A stretch of DNA of 64,000 bases from Ferruginibacter sp. (lineage in GTDB: Bacteria > Bacteroidota > Bacteroidia > Chitinophagales > Chitinophagaceae): positions 124,001 to 188,000 of the forward strand of contig NZ_JAQBNR010000005.1 in assembly GCF_028288465.1 (NCBI RefSeq). Reading direction: 5' to 3'. The notes beneath the pieces were generated by a model. That model worked only from the letters and a program-made list of their open reading frames with translations, did no database searches and was not told where the DNA came from. Of the stretch, positions 9,892 through 18,180 are shown in pieces (within the stretch, counting starts at the first letter, position 1; the number at the start of each line of letters is the position of its first letter). The position numbers and the translations under genes were made by a program.

Positions 9892-10652
9892 GCGGTTAAT
9901 AAGTTTAAAAATTTGTTTGTGCCATCCGGGGTATTGGCCAGGTTGTTTGCTGTTGAAATCATTTTGTATTCGTCCTGGAAACGCTGGTAATCTTCGGGTA
10001 TGCCAATATCAATAAAATAATGGTTGTTGATTACGCCATATAACTTTCCGGTACCGGTATTTTTTTCGAGGTATTCTTTTTCAAATGAAAAAACTTCGGG
10101 ATAAGTTTCGTTCAGCAAGGTGGTTACCGTTAGCGCATAAACGCCGCCATTGATAGTTCCGTGTTCACAAAACTGTTTTTCTTTAAATGCTTTGATAGAT
10201 TGATCGCTGTTGATTTCTACTGCGCCATATCGGTCAAATGCGGTCATTTCTTTCAGGGCAATGGTACAAACGGCACGATGCTTTTCATGAAAGGAAGAGA
10301 GGGCTGCAATGTCTGCAAGAAACAAAGTGTCACCGTTTACTATAATCACATTCTTTTCAGTCGCCTCTTTACAGGCAGCTTTTATTGCGCCGCCTGTGCC
10401 AAGGGGCGTCGTTTCAACAACGTATTTTTTTTTCAAGTCGGAGTAATGCGTATCTGCATAATCAATGATGACCTCGCTTTTATAACCCAGCGAAAAAATA
10501 AAGTTTTCGATGCCTTCTTTTTGTAAGGCTGCGATTACAAAATGAATGAAAGGAAGTCCTTCGACAGGGGCCATGCATTTTGGTAAATCCCCTACTGCAC
10601 TGCGCAGGCGGGTACCCAAACCTCCCGCTAATATGATTGCTGTTTTAATCAT
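9888..10652 (-). CDS. hddC: D-glycero-alpha-D-manno-heptose 1-phosphate guanylyltransferase
   Basis: A 254-residue nucleotidyltransferase with the signature GGLGTRLRSAVGDLPKCMAP at 10-29, VNGDT (105-109) as the metal-binding aspartate motif, and a GIPEDY ending. Family members transfer NMP to sugar 1-phosphates; next to gmhB and in the same region as hddA and gmhA the natural assignment is HddC, which makes GDP-D-glycero-alpha-D-manno-heptose for glycan or S-layer-type surface polymers. Glucose-1-phosphate thymidylyltransferase-like activity cannot be excluded from sequence. It overlaps gmhB by 4 bp. Confidence 0.88.
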   Translation of the reverse strand: MIKTAIILAGGLGTRLRSAVGDLPKCMAPVEGLPFIHFVIAALQKEGIENFIFSLGYKSEVIIDYADTHYSDLKKKYVVETTPLGTGGAIKAACKEATEKNVIIVNGDTLFLADIAALSSFHEKHRAVCTIALKEMTAFDRYGAVEINSDQSIKAFKEKQFCEHGTINGGVYALTVTTLLNETYPEVFSFEKEYLEKNTGTGKLYGVINNHYFIDIGIPEDYQRFQDEYKMISTANNLANTPDGTNKFLNLLTA

Positions 10653-10751
10653 TATCCTTTGTGTACTATTCTAAAAAAAGTTGTAAGGCCCGCAAGATAA
10701 ATTATACTGCGAAATTAATATGATTCAATGTACTCTTTACTGAACCAACCA

Positions 10752-12518
10752 TTATTCGACAGGTTCTGCAATTATTCTTTTCAAATTAAACAATTCTTTG
10801 CCAGCCTGGACTGGCCTTATTTTTAGCGTGTAAGAGCCGGGGTCTGTAACAGGTAAAATAGTTATTGTCTGCCTGATCCATGTCAATGGTTTCCATTCAT
10901 CATGCTCACCTGTTTTAAGTACCTGGAAGGGAAATTGTTGTCCCCCTATTTCCAGTATTCCTTCTTCGCCTTCACTGTCTTTACCGGCTGCATATTCCAG
11001 GGTTATTTTATAATCGCCCTTTTCTTTTACCTGGATATTGAAACTCACTTCATCTGTTGGCGATTGCAAATTTTTGATGCAGACCGCATGCTTCCAGTCG
11101 CCAAAATAATGCGAGTAGGTTACAGTGCTGATGGATGCCTTTCCCTTCACCGATGCAAAATCCGGAAGTAGTGAAAATTCAGGGTATTGCATGCTCCATG
11201 TTTCGGGTGTGTCATAATTTTCAGTCATTGTGCCACTGTATTCAACGGCTACCACAGCGTCTCTTAAATCTGGCAATACGGCCGGTAACCGTATTTCCAG
11301 GCCCGTAGCGGTCATTGCAGCAGCTACCTGTTTTTTATTGGAAAGCCAATAAACCCTTCGGATGTTTATTCCGTTTACCGGCACACTGATTTTTCCATTG
11401 AGCGGTGATTGAAAAATATGTATAAAAAGTTTACCTGGCTTGTTGGTGGTAACGCCCCATGGTTGAGGCTTAATAAGTGAACTGGTAGTACCATAAATAC
11501 TCTCCCCGTTTTGATGCAGCCAATTCCCTGTTTCTAAAAAATATTTTTGTGATGGCTCCGGAATTTTGCCATTGGCCATGGGGCCGATATTCAATAACAG
11601 GTTGCCACCTTTTGAAGCAATGGTGGAAAGTAGCCGGATGATCTCTTTCGGCGTTTTAAAATTATTGTCAAACGACGAATAGCCCCAGGAATCATTGTGT
11701 GTAAAAATAGCTTCCCACGGGCCTTTTACCACGCCCGCCGGCACTTCTCCGTCACCAAAATCGGTATAATCTCCCAGGCCGTTACCAACCCGGCTGCTCA
11801 CCAAACAATTGGGTTGCCAGCCCTTCACTTTTTTTAAAAATTCTGCTGATTGTTCGGGTGTCATATCTCCGGGTGTATCAAACCATATCAGTCCAAGGTC
11901 ACCGTAATTGGTCAGCAGTTCTTTTATTTGCGGGATTGCTTTAGCAGCATAATAAACGGGGTAATCCTTTTTTGTGTCATCAAAATCCCAATTGTTGCCT
12001 CCTCCATTTGGCTCGTGCCAATCCTGGAACTGAGAATAGTAAAAACCCAGCTTGATGCCCGCCTTTTTGCAGGCTGTCGCTAATGCTTTCATGGGGTCTT
12101 TTTTATATGGTGTGGCATCTACAATATTAAAGGCGGATACCATCGATTTAAACATCGCAAAACCTTCGTGGTGTTTGGCGGTGATAACGATGTATTTTAT
12201 GCCCGAGGCTTTTGCCAGGCTTACCCATTGCTCTGCATTAAAATCTACCGGGTTAAATTCCGCTGCAAATTGTTCATATTCTTTTGCCGGAATTTTTGCC
12301 CTTTCCTGCAACCATTCACTGATGCCATAGTATTTCTTTCCTTTGTAAGTGCCTGCATGCCCCGCAAACAAACCCCAATGTATGAACATCCCAAACCTGG
12401 CTTCACGGAACCATTTTGTTTTAAGGTTTTCTTGCGGTGGAGCGGCAGCAACTTGTCCCGAGGCCGTTACATCACGCAATACAATACAAATAAAAAGAGC
12501 AATAATTTTTTTTATCAT
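10752..12518 (-). CDS. Secreted alpha-L-fucosidase, GH29
   Basis: The 588-residue protein has a signal peptide (1-21). GH29 hallmarks are FGMFIHWGLFAGHAG (42-56), ITAKHHEGFAMF (112-123) and GLIWFDTPGD (209-218), with Asp214 the retaining nucleophile. The catalytic barrel runs to about 340, and a beta-sandwich C-terminal region follows, the last 150 residues (CIKNLQSPTDEVSFNIQVKE onward) looking like an extra carbohydrate-binding domain. It releases terminal alpha-L-fucose from glycans outside the cytoplasm. It sits on the same strand as the GDP-heptose genes, between hddC and another secreted glycosidase-like gene, which is an unexpected place for a degradative enzyme; it may trim or recycle a fucosylated surface glycan. 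Confidence 0.93.
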   Translation of the reverse strand: MIKKIIALFICIVLRDVTASGQVAAAPPQENLKTKWFREARFGMFIHWGLFAGHAGTYKGKKYYGISEWLQERAKIPAKEYEQFAAEFNPVDFNAEQWVSLAKASGIKYIVITAKHHEGFAMFKSMVSAFNIVDATPYKKDPMKALATACKKAGIKLGFYYSQFQDWHEPNGGGNNWDFDDTKKDYPVYYAAKAIPQIKELLTNYGDLGLIWFDTPGDMTPEQSAEFLKKVKGWQPNCLVSSRVGNGLGDYTDFGDGEVPAGVVKGPWEAIFTHNDSWGYSSFDNNFKTPKEIIRLLSTIASKGGNLLLNIGPMANGKIPEPSQKYFLETGNWLHQNGESIYGTTSSLIKPQPWGVTTNKPGKLFIHIFQSPLNGKISVPVNGINIRRVYWLSNKKQVAAAMTATGLEIRLPAVLPDLRDAVVAVEYSGTMTENYDTPETWSMQYPEFSLLPDFASVKGKASISTVTYSHYFGDWKHAVCIKNLQSPTDEVSFNIQVKEKGDYKITLEYAAGKDSEGEEGILEIGGQQFPFQVLKTGEHDEWKPLTWIRQTITILPVTDPGSYTLKIRPVQAGKELFNLKRIIAEPVE

Positions 12519-12558
12519 GAAGCAATTTTTTATGACTGAGCTGTTAAAAGTGTTGAGT

Positions 12559-13950
12559 TTATTGATTGTTTTTCTTAGTCTTTTTTACCGCTTTTGAAGA
12601 CGTTTTAATGCCTTCGGATGATTGTCTTTTAAAAGCAATGTAAGGGCCGCTTACAGATGCCAGGTAGACTGAATTTTGCGGAGTATTCTTGTTATAGCAT
12701 TCCCAGGGAGCACCAAATTGAGGTCCCTTCCTATAATCTCCTGCACGCAGATCATCCATGTATTCTTTAGCAAGCTGTTTGGCTGCGGCTATATCTGTTT
12801 TGGCAATTGCGTAACAAACCCAGCCGGTTGGCGTGCCCCAATAAGCGCCGTTCTGGTAAGTATTCTTTTCTGCTAAACTATGCTCCCATGCGGTTGAATC
12901 ATTGTAATCATCCGTGGTAAGTATATGCCGTATATTTCCTCTGAAAGACAAGGTTCCATTTTTATAGGCTTTGCGTAGAAGCTGGCTGGTCTTGATGAGC
13001 CGATCATCTTCAAGTACGCCAAAATACACGGCCAGCGCCGTACTCCATACATCAGCCTGCCTGCTCTTACCCGTTGAAGCCACCAACATCCCCCGTGAGT
13101 CGTAAAAGATTTGAGGAATAGTTTGTTTCAATTTGGCGGCAATATTTCTGTACGATTTTGCTTTGTCTTTCAGGTGAATCAATTCAAATAAGTCAGCCAT
13201 TTCTAACGATGCCCGGTATTTTAATAAAGATGGTAAGCAAAGATCACCGGTCATTGTAATCACATCCCTGAATCCAAAATCAACACCTCTGAAGTCGTCT
13301 GTTGTATAAACCAACGCGCTATCCTGACGGGTGGGTGGCACTTTATAAGCCATTTCCAACCGGTCGATTAATGGTATGTCGTTGATTTGCTGAAACAGAA
13401 ATTTGGGAGCTGCAGCAGTGGTGACATAGTAATGGGCCATGTGAATGAAAAAGTACTGATCGCAATAGGGTGGTGTCATTCCCCAGATTTTTCCGCCCTG
13501 CTCACGATAGTCGTAAGTGCCCGGAAAAAAGATGGGCTTGCTGTCGTCAATCCTGATGTGATCAGCAATGGCACCAACCGGTATCATACTGCCGGTATTG
13601 GAAATCCAGGTTTGATCACACTGCGTTTTTGCCGTTAACAGCAGCAATTGTTTTTGTTCTTCGGCTGTTACAAAACCGCTTTCAAGTGACATCACATAAT
13701 CCCTTATCCAGTAGGCCGGATAGCTGCTGCGGCCGCCTGGCCTTATTAACACAATGCCGGTGTTGTTGTTACCAAAATCGTCCGAGATCTTTTGCCCCGG
13801 GTAGATTCTTGAACTTTCCATCACATCCCTGGTGAGTCCTTCCAGGTAATTCATATCCGTTTTGGATAATAGACTTGTATTACTACCCTGTTGCCCTTTC
13901 ACGCCAGTTAACAAAAGAAAACTAACAAGTAAAAGGTAGATATTTTTCAT
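12559..13950 (-). CDS. Secreted six-hairpin glycosidase-like protein, family unassigned
   Basis: The 463-residue protein has a signal peptide (1-19, ending VKGQ). The motif SYPAYWIRDYVMSLESGF at about 76-93 and the helix-rich body with aromatic and Gly-Trp turns (ENTYQNGAYWGTPTGWVCYA by position) resemble (alpha/alpha)6 barrel glycosidases such as alpha-rhamnosidase or GH63/GH15-like enzymes; I cannot place it in one. A conserved Arg-Asp pair in WIRDYV is a typical substrate-binding or catalytic spot in such folds. It lies 40 bp upstream of the GH29 gene on the same strand, so the two probably form one transcript and act together on an exported glycan. The Lys-rich end (SSKAVKKTKKNNQ) is unusual. 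Confidence 0.7.
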   Translation of the reverse strand: MKNIYLLLVSFLLLTGVKGQQGSNTSLLSKTDMNYLEGLTRDVMESSRIYPGQKISDDFGNNNTGIVLIRPGGRSSYPAYWIRDYVMSLESGFVTAEEQKQLLLLTAKTQCDQTWISNTGSMIPVGAIADHIRIDDSKPIFFPGTYDYREQGGKIWGMTPPYCDQYFFIHMAHYYVTTAAAPKFLFQQINDIPLIDRLEMAYKVPPTRQDSALVYTTDDFRGVDFGFRDVITMTGDLCLPSLLKYRASLEMADLFELIHLKDKAKSYRNIAAKLKQTIPQIFYDSRGMLVASTGKSRQADVWSTALAVYFGVLEDDRLIKTSQLLRKAYKNGTLSFRGNIRHILTTDDYNDSTAWEHSLAEKNTYQNGAYWGTPTGWVCYAIAKTDIAAAKQLAKEYMDDLRAGDYRKGPQFGAPWECYNKNTPQNSVYLASVSGPYIAFKRQSSEGIKTSSKAVKKTKKNNQ

Positions 13951-14014
13951 AAATGCTAAGCAAAGAGTTTAGAATTCTACTGTACACTATATAGAAAGCC
14001 CTTTAATGCAGCGC

Positions 14015-14608
14015 TTAGCTGGCTGTCGTTGTTTGGCCAAACAATCTTTCTTCCACTAACTCGCAAATAATATGGCCCAGTAAGATATGACTTTCCTGAA
14101 TCCTCGGCGTATCCGTTGATGGAACATTTAGTAAATAATCCGAAATTTCTTTCATGGCGCCACCGGTAAAACCTGTAAAACCAATGGTGATCATTTCCTT
14201 TTCTTTGGCGGTCTCAAAAGCATTTACAATATTGGCGCTGTTGCCAGATGTACTTAAGCCAACCAGCACATCACCTTTTTTACCGAGGCCTTTAATCAGC
14301 CGTGCATAAATCAAGTCAAAACTATAATCGTTTGCTACCGCAGTTAAATAGCTGGTGTTGCAATGCAACGCTTCAGCAGGCAATGCATCGCGATCGATAT
14401 AAAAACGGCCGCTGAATTCTGCTGCTAAATGCTGTGCATCTGCAGCGCTGCCGCCGTTGCCGCAAAACAATACTTTGTTACCATTGTTAAAAGCGGTCAC
14501 TATAATATCTACACAAGTGGCAACGGTGCTGATGATTTTTTCATCTGCCAGTAACTGCTGTTTTACAGCGATGGATGCATTGACGCGGTCTGCTATTTTT
14601 TGGTTCAT
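14015..14608 (-). CDS. gmhA: Sedoheptulose 7-phosphate isomerase (phosphoheptose isomerase)
   Basis: The 197-residue SIS-domain protein carries LFCGNGGSAADAQHLAAEF (47-65), the GmhA active-site loop, then LVGLSTSGNSANIV at about 116-129, and a C-terminal ESHILLGHIICELVE helix with the catalytic His and Glu. It converts sedoheptulose 7-phosphate to D-glycero-D-manno-heptose 7-phosphate, the first step of the heptose branch, in the cytosol. It follows the methyltransferase gene with an 8-bp gap and hddA beyond that, forming a tight operon. Length and motifs are canonical. Confidence 0.95.
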   Translation of the reverse strand: MNQKIADRVNASIAVKQQLLADEKIISTVATCVDIIVTAFNNGNKVLFCGNGGSAADAQHLAAEFSGRFYIDRDALPAEALHCNTSYLTAVANDYSFDLIYARLIKGLGKKGDVLVGLSTSGNSANIVNAFETAKEKEMITIGFTGFTGGAMKEISDYLLNVPSTDTPRIQESHILLGHIICELVEERLFGQTTTAS

Positions 14609-14616
14609 ATGTTTAA

Positions 14617-15339
14617 TTAATTTACCTGCAAAGCCGTAAACAAAAAATTGTTGGATGCGGCAATTGGTGTAAGGTTGATATAGTACGATTCCGTGAAATT
14701 TTTAACTGCTAAAAACTCATGGGTCGGTACGCAAAATTCATCAAATAAAATGATATCACCTTTTTTTAAATAGGGTGCAAAAGAAGTTAAGGTATATAAG
14801 GTGGAGGAATATAAATCAGCATCCATATGGATCACCGTCAGCTTATCGTTGTTAAAGGTTTTTAAAAATCCGGGCAAGGTTTGCTGAAACAATCCCTGAT
14901 AAAAAGCAGCCCTGGTATCATCGGTTTTTAACACTTCATTGCCATTGCTCATATCTCCTTTTTTAAAAGGACCATAATCTTCCGGCAGTCCGGAGAAGGT
15001 ATCAAAGCCCGAAAACGTTGATTGTATGTTGGAATGATTTTTTAACCACCAGTAAAAAGAACCGCCATTGGCTACACCAAATTCCAGGTAATTCATCGGC
15101 TGATCTTTAATGAATTGCTTGTTTAGAAATTCATACAAGCCAAATCGTTTTTCGCGGGAGCGGTCGCCACTAAAAAAATCATTGTATGCCAGGCCTTTTT
15201 GTTGATTAATCCACTTGGATTGTTTGGACAGGTAAGCCAGGTTTAGCAAAAAACCGCTGAAAGGCTCTACCAGTACATGTAATTTAAAAAGGCTGAAAAG
15301 CGCTTTTGTTTTTTGTATTAAGAAAAATTTAAGCCACAT
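14617..15339 (-). CDS. TylF/MycF-type SAM-dependent methyltransferase
   Basis: The 240-residue protein has the class I SAM-binding strand MNYLEFGVANGGSFYWWL, the SGFDTFSGLPEDYG segment, and VIHMDADLYSST followed by GDIILFDEF, the pattern of TylF/macrocin O-methyltransferases. In these enzymes the Asp residues of HMDADLY and FDEF bind a divalent metal and position a sugar hydroxyl. The N-terminal 50 residues contain a hydrophobic stretch (FFLIQKTKALFSLF) that may touch the membrane. It is 3 bp from hddA and 8 bp from gmhA, so it belongs to the heptose operon and probably O-methylates a surface glycan sugar. Confidence 0.85.
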   Translation of the reverse strand: MWLKFFLIQKTKALFSLFKLHVLVEPFSGFLLNLAYLSKQSKWINQQKGLAYNDFFSGDRSREKRFGLYEFLNKQFIKDQPMNYLEFGVANGGSFYWWLKNHSNIQSTFSGFDTFSGLPEDYGPFKKGDMSNGNEVLKTDDTRAAFYQGLFQQTLPGFLKTFNNDKLTVIHMDADLYSSTLYTLTSFAPYLKKGDIILFDEFCVPTHEFLAVKNFTESYYINLTPIAASNNFLFTALQVN

Positions 15340-15342
15340 TGG

Positions 15343-16365
15343 TTATATCGTCCAGGTTGTCAGCCCATATTTGGTGAAAGAATAATCCCTTATTTCGCCA
15401 CCAAAACTATTTAAAGTTTCTATCACTGCATAACGGGTATTGTTCGGGCAATAAAAAATCATAAAACCGCCGCCACCGGCACCGCTTATTTTGCCACCTG
15501 TAGCACCTGCTTTTTTTGCGGCATTGTAAATCAGTTCAATTTTGTCGTTGCTGATGTTGTGCGCCATCCTGCGTTTTTGTTCAAAACCAAAATCGAGTAT
15601 TTCGCCAATTTCATGCAGTCTTCCTTTTAACAACGCTTCTTTCATCATCCTGGCCTGCTCCTTTAACTGGTGCATGGCTTCAATGCTTTTTTCATCTTTG
15701 TTGTTTACATTTTTTACCTGCTCTTTTATAATATGAGCGCTTTCCCTGGAAGTGGCTGTAAAATACAGTACCAGGTTATTACCCAGCTCGTGCAAATATT
15801 CCGGGCGAATGCGCAGTGGGTTTACAATCACTTTATCATCCCCATAAAACTCCATGAAATTAACACCACCAAAAGTGGCGGCATACTGGTCTTGCTTGCC
15901 CCCGGCCAGTTGCAGGTCTTCCCTTTCGATGGAGTAGGCTAAATGCGCAATATCATAGTCGCCTAAAGGCAGTTTCAACATTTCAACAAATGCTCCTAAA
16001 ATGGCTACAACGAGTGTAGAGGAAGTGCCCAAACCGGAGCCTGCAGGGGCATCAACAAATGTAGATAAACGAAAGCCAGTTGAAGGCAGGCCGTACATGG
16101 AATTGATACGGTTGTAAACGCCTTTCAACAAATCCAGGTGCCCGTTGATGGGCAGGCTGGGCGCCCAGTCAAAACGTTCGCTTTCTTTTCTGTCAAGCGC
16201 TTCTACAATAATTGTTTTTTCCTGCAGTGGTTCAATGCTGGCGTAGGCAGAAAGGGATACCGTTGCATTTAAAATGGCACCGCCATATTCATCGCTATAA
16301 GGACTAACATCGGTGCCGCCGCCGGCCAAACCAATACGTAAAGGCGCTTTGCTTCTGTAAATCAT
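15343..16365 (-). CDS. hddA: D-glycero-alpha-D-manno-heptose 7-phosphate kinase
   Basis: A 340-residue GHMP kinase. Seen are the N-terminal APLRIGLAGGGTDVSPYSDE (7-26) typical of HddA and related sugar kinases, the ATP-binding motif PAGSGLGTSSTL (about 108-119) and the C-terminal KISGAGGGGFMIFY (about 292-305). It phosphorylates heptose 7-phosphate at C1 with alpha configuration, feeding the GDP-heptose route (with GmhB and HddC) rather than the ADP route. First gene of the tight hddA-methyltransferase-gmhA group; the 75-bp gap upstream separates it from the glycosyltransferase gene. Confidence 0.92.
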   Translation of the reverse strand: MIYRSKAPLRIGLAGGGTDVSPYSDEYGGAILNATVSLSAYASIEPLQEKTIIVEALDRKESERFDWAPSLPINGHLDLLKGVYNRINSMYGLPSTGFRLSTFVDAPAGSGLGTSSTLVVAILGAFVEMLKLPLGDYDIAHLAYSIEREDLQLAGGKQDQYAATFGGVNFMEFYGDDKVIVNPLRIRPEYLHELGNNLVLYFTATSRESAHIIKEQVKNVNNKDEKSIEAMHQLKEQARMMKEALLKGRLHEIGEILDFGFEQKRRMAHNISNDKIELIYNAAKKAGATGGKISGAGGGGFMIFYCPNNTRYAVIETLNSFGGEIRDYSFTKYGLTTWTI

Positions 16366-16440
16366 GGCTGCAAATTAACGAATATGCGGAAGGAAATAAT
16401 AGAAGGCGAATATTATAACAATCAAAAAAATTGCAGTGTT

Positions 16441-17598
16441 TTACAAGCTAGCCACATCAAATATGGTTTCCACCATTTTTGACCAGCTGTATTTCTTCTT
16501 TTCTTCAATTAAATGTGGCAAAAAATGTGCGGCACCTTTTTGAAAAAACTCGGTAATTTTTGCTGCAATGGATTCAGCAGTCGGCTCCGCAATCAGTCCC
16601 ACTTTATCGTCCGGAACAAGGCTGGGCAAGCCTCCGACGTTGGTTACAATCATGGGTTTTTCAAAATGGTAGGCGAGGGGAGTAACGCCGCTCTGGGTGG
16701 CGCTTCTGTAGGGCTGAATCACTACGTCTGCGGCACTTAAATAATATTTTACTTCGCTGTCGGCAATAAATTCTGTTCTTAATATCAGCCGGTCCTCAAT
16801 GCCGAGTTTTGCTATCTGCTCGTCGTAAGGTTTTCTGTCTTCGTAAAATTCGCCGGCTATTAAGAGTTTGCCCCCATCCCCTAAAGGCGGGTACTTTGAA
16901 GCTTTCAATATTTTTATGGCATCTAACAAAATGTCAAGCCCTTTGTACTTTCTTATGAAGCCAAAAAACAACATTATTTTTTCATTCTCCGGAATATTTA
17001 AATGTTGCCGTGCTTCCTGCAGACTTAGCTTTTCTCCAAAATTATCGTATAACGGATGCGCCACAAATTTGGCTGGTTTGCCCTTCGCAAACAGGGGTAG
17101 ATCACTTAATACTTTTTCGCTCATGGTGATAAACGCATCAATGGGCGGTACAAAATATTTTGTAAAAGCAACATCGCCAATCCGTTTTTCGTGTGGGATA
17201 ATGTTATCGGCTATGCAGACTATCCTGGTATGCTTGTTTTGTTTTACAATACGCAAGATGCTGCCCAGGCAAGGCCCCATAAACGGCAGCCAGTAACGCA
17301 CCACAATTAAATCAGGTTGTTGCCTTTTTAGTTCCATTCCCACGCTTATCCAGTTAAGCGGGTTAACTGAGTTGATGCGTACATGAATATCCAGGTCGGC
17401 AGGCGCAGGCTCAGTAGAAAATTGCGTGGTGCCCGGAAATAAAAAACCGGGGTATTGCAATGAAAATGTATAAATGTTAACGGTATGGCCTTGCTGTTGA
17501 AATTCCTTTGCAAGCCTTTCATCGTAAGATGCCAACCCGCCCCGCAAAGGATGCGCCGGGCCAATGATGACGATATTTTTATGGAACGCTGATGACAC
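16441..17598 (-). CDS. Glycosyltransferase, GT4 family; GTG start lies inside a repeat
   Basis: The 385-residue protein is a GT-B fold glycosyltransferase: IIGPAHPLRGGLASYDERLA (10-29) is the acceptor-side loop, and MLFFGFIRKYKGLDILLDA with VVIQPYRSATQSGVTPLAY (the E/G-x7-E equivalent region) belong to the nucleotide-sugar half. It probably adds a sugar, perhaps heptose, to a surface glycan at the cytoplasmic face. The frame upstream is closed by a stop, so the only start is GTG 17598, which falls inside the GAACGCTGATGACAC repeat. The first five codons are therefore repeat-derived, suggesting that repeat insertion replaced the original start. No Shine-Dalgarno is seen. Confidence 0.85.
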   Translation of the reverse strand: MSSAFHKNIVIIGPAHPLRGGLASYDERLAKEFQQQGHTVNIYTFSLQYPGFLFPGTTQFSTEPAPADLDIHVRINSVNPLNWISVGMELKRQQPDLIVVRYWLPFMGPCLGSILRIVKQNKHTRIVCIADNIIPHEKRIGDVAFTKYFVPPIDAFITMSEKVLSDLPLFAKGKPAKFVAHPLYDNFGEKLSLQEARQHLNIPENEKIMLFFGFIRKYKGLDILLDAIKILKASKYPPLGDGGKLLIAGEFYEDRKPYDEQIAKLGIEDRLILRTEFIADSEVKYYLSAADVVIQPYRSATQSGVTPLAYHFEKPMIVTNVGGLPSLVPDDKVGLIAEPTAESIAAKITEFFQKGAAHFLPHLIEEKKKYSWSKMVETIFDVASL

Positions 17599-17690
17599 TG
17601 ATTAGGCTGATTTAACACTGATTTTATGGAACGCAGATGATATTAAAGGCATGGATTTAAAACTGATTTTTATTGTTATTTGTAAATATT
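17584..17690 (+). repeat. GAT-phased repeat tract, left arm of the GxxExxY bracket
   Basis: Reads GAACGCTGATGACACTGATT, then GGCTGATTTAACACTGATTT and so on, with GAT recurring about every 9-11 bp over most of the tract. The first 15 bases (17584-17598) are the exact inverse of 18164-18178. It overlaps the start of the GT4 gene and the end of the GxxExxY pseudogene. Confidence 0.7.
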
Positions 17691-18047
17691 TTTCTTTTGA
17701 ACTGCGGCTTTTTTCCAAAGAAAAGCAACAGGCCTACTTCCATTTTTGTTGCTTTTAAATAGTTTATCAATTGCAACTCATGCTCCTCAACTAACAGGCC
17801 TTCGCCTGCTTTCAGTTCAATAAATTATTTTATCTTCAACGATGATGTCGGCGAAATAACTGCCCACTAAAATGCCTTCGTAAAATACTTCTACAGGAAC
17901 CTGCTTTGATGCAATCAATCCGTTAGCCCGTAGTTCAATCAGCATGGCATTTTCAAACACTTTTTCTAAAAATCCAAAGCCAAGCTCGTTGTAAACCTTA
18001 TAAAAGCATTTTATAATCAGATCGGTTGTTTCCTGATGAAGCAGCAT
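17657..18047 (-). pseudogene. GxxExxY protein gene, broken by one frameshift
   Basis: Starting at ATG 18047 (MLLHQETTDLIIKCFYKVYN) the frame contains GFGFLEKVFENAM, the GxxExxY signature with Phe for Tyr, and VEVFYEGILVGSYFADIIVE. At 17822-17824 one extra T (coding strand) shifts the frame to a stop; in the next frame the family's expected end continues (ELKAGEGLLVEEHELQLINY, then GLLLFFGKKPQFKRKIF) to a TAA at 17657. The whole would be about 130 residues, the usual length. The family (PD-(D/E)XK-like by its ADIIVE/ELKAGE strand pair, E and K residues) is widespread in Bacteroidetes and functionally uncharacterised. The break is either genuine or a homopolymer sequencing error. Confidence 0.85.
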
Positions 18048-18180
18048 ATAAATTATTTTATAAAATCTGTTTAAAATCAGTTGTGTCAATTCCTCCCGGC
18101 CCAAATCAAACCTGCTTATCAGCCCATCTTTTAAAAAAAATCCGTGAAAAATCCGCCCGATCTGTGTCATCAGCGTTCTA
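18048..18180 (-). repeat. GAT-phased repeat tract, right arm of the GxxExxY bracket
   Basis: On the minus strand this reads GAACGCTGATGACACAGATC, then GGGCGGATTTTTCACGGATT, with GAT at 8-14 bp spacing for most of its length, running up to the GxxExxY ATG. Its outer 15 bases (18164-18178) match 17584-17598 in inverse orientation without mismatch. It begins two bases after the stop codon of the GT2 gene. Confidence 0.7.
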
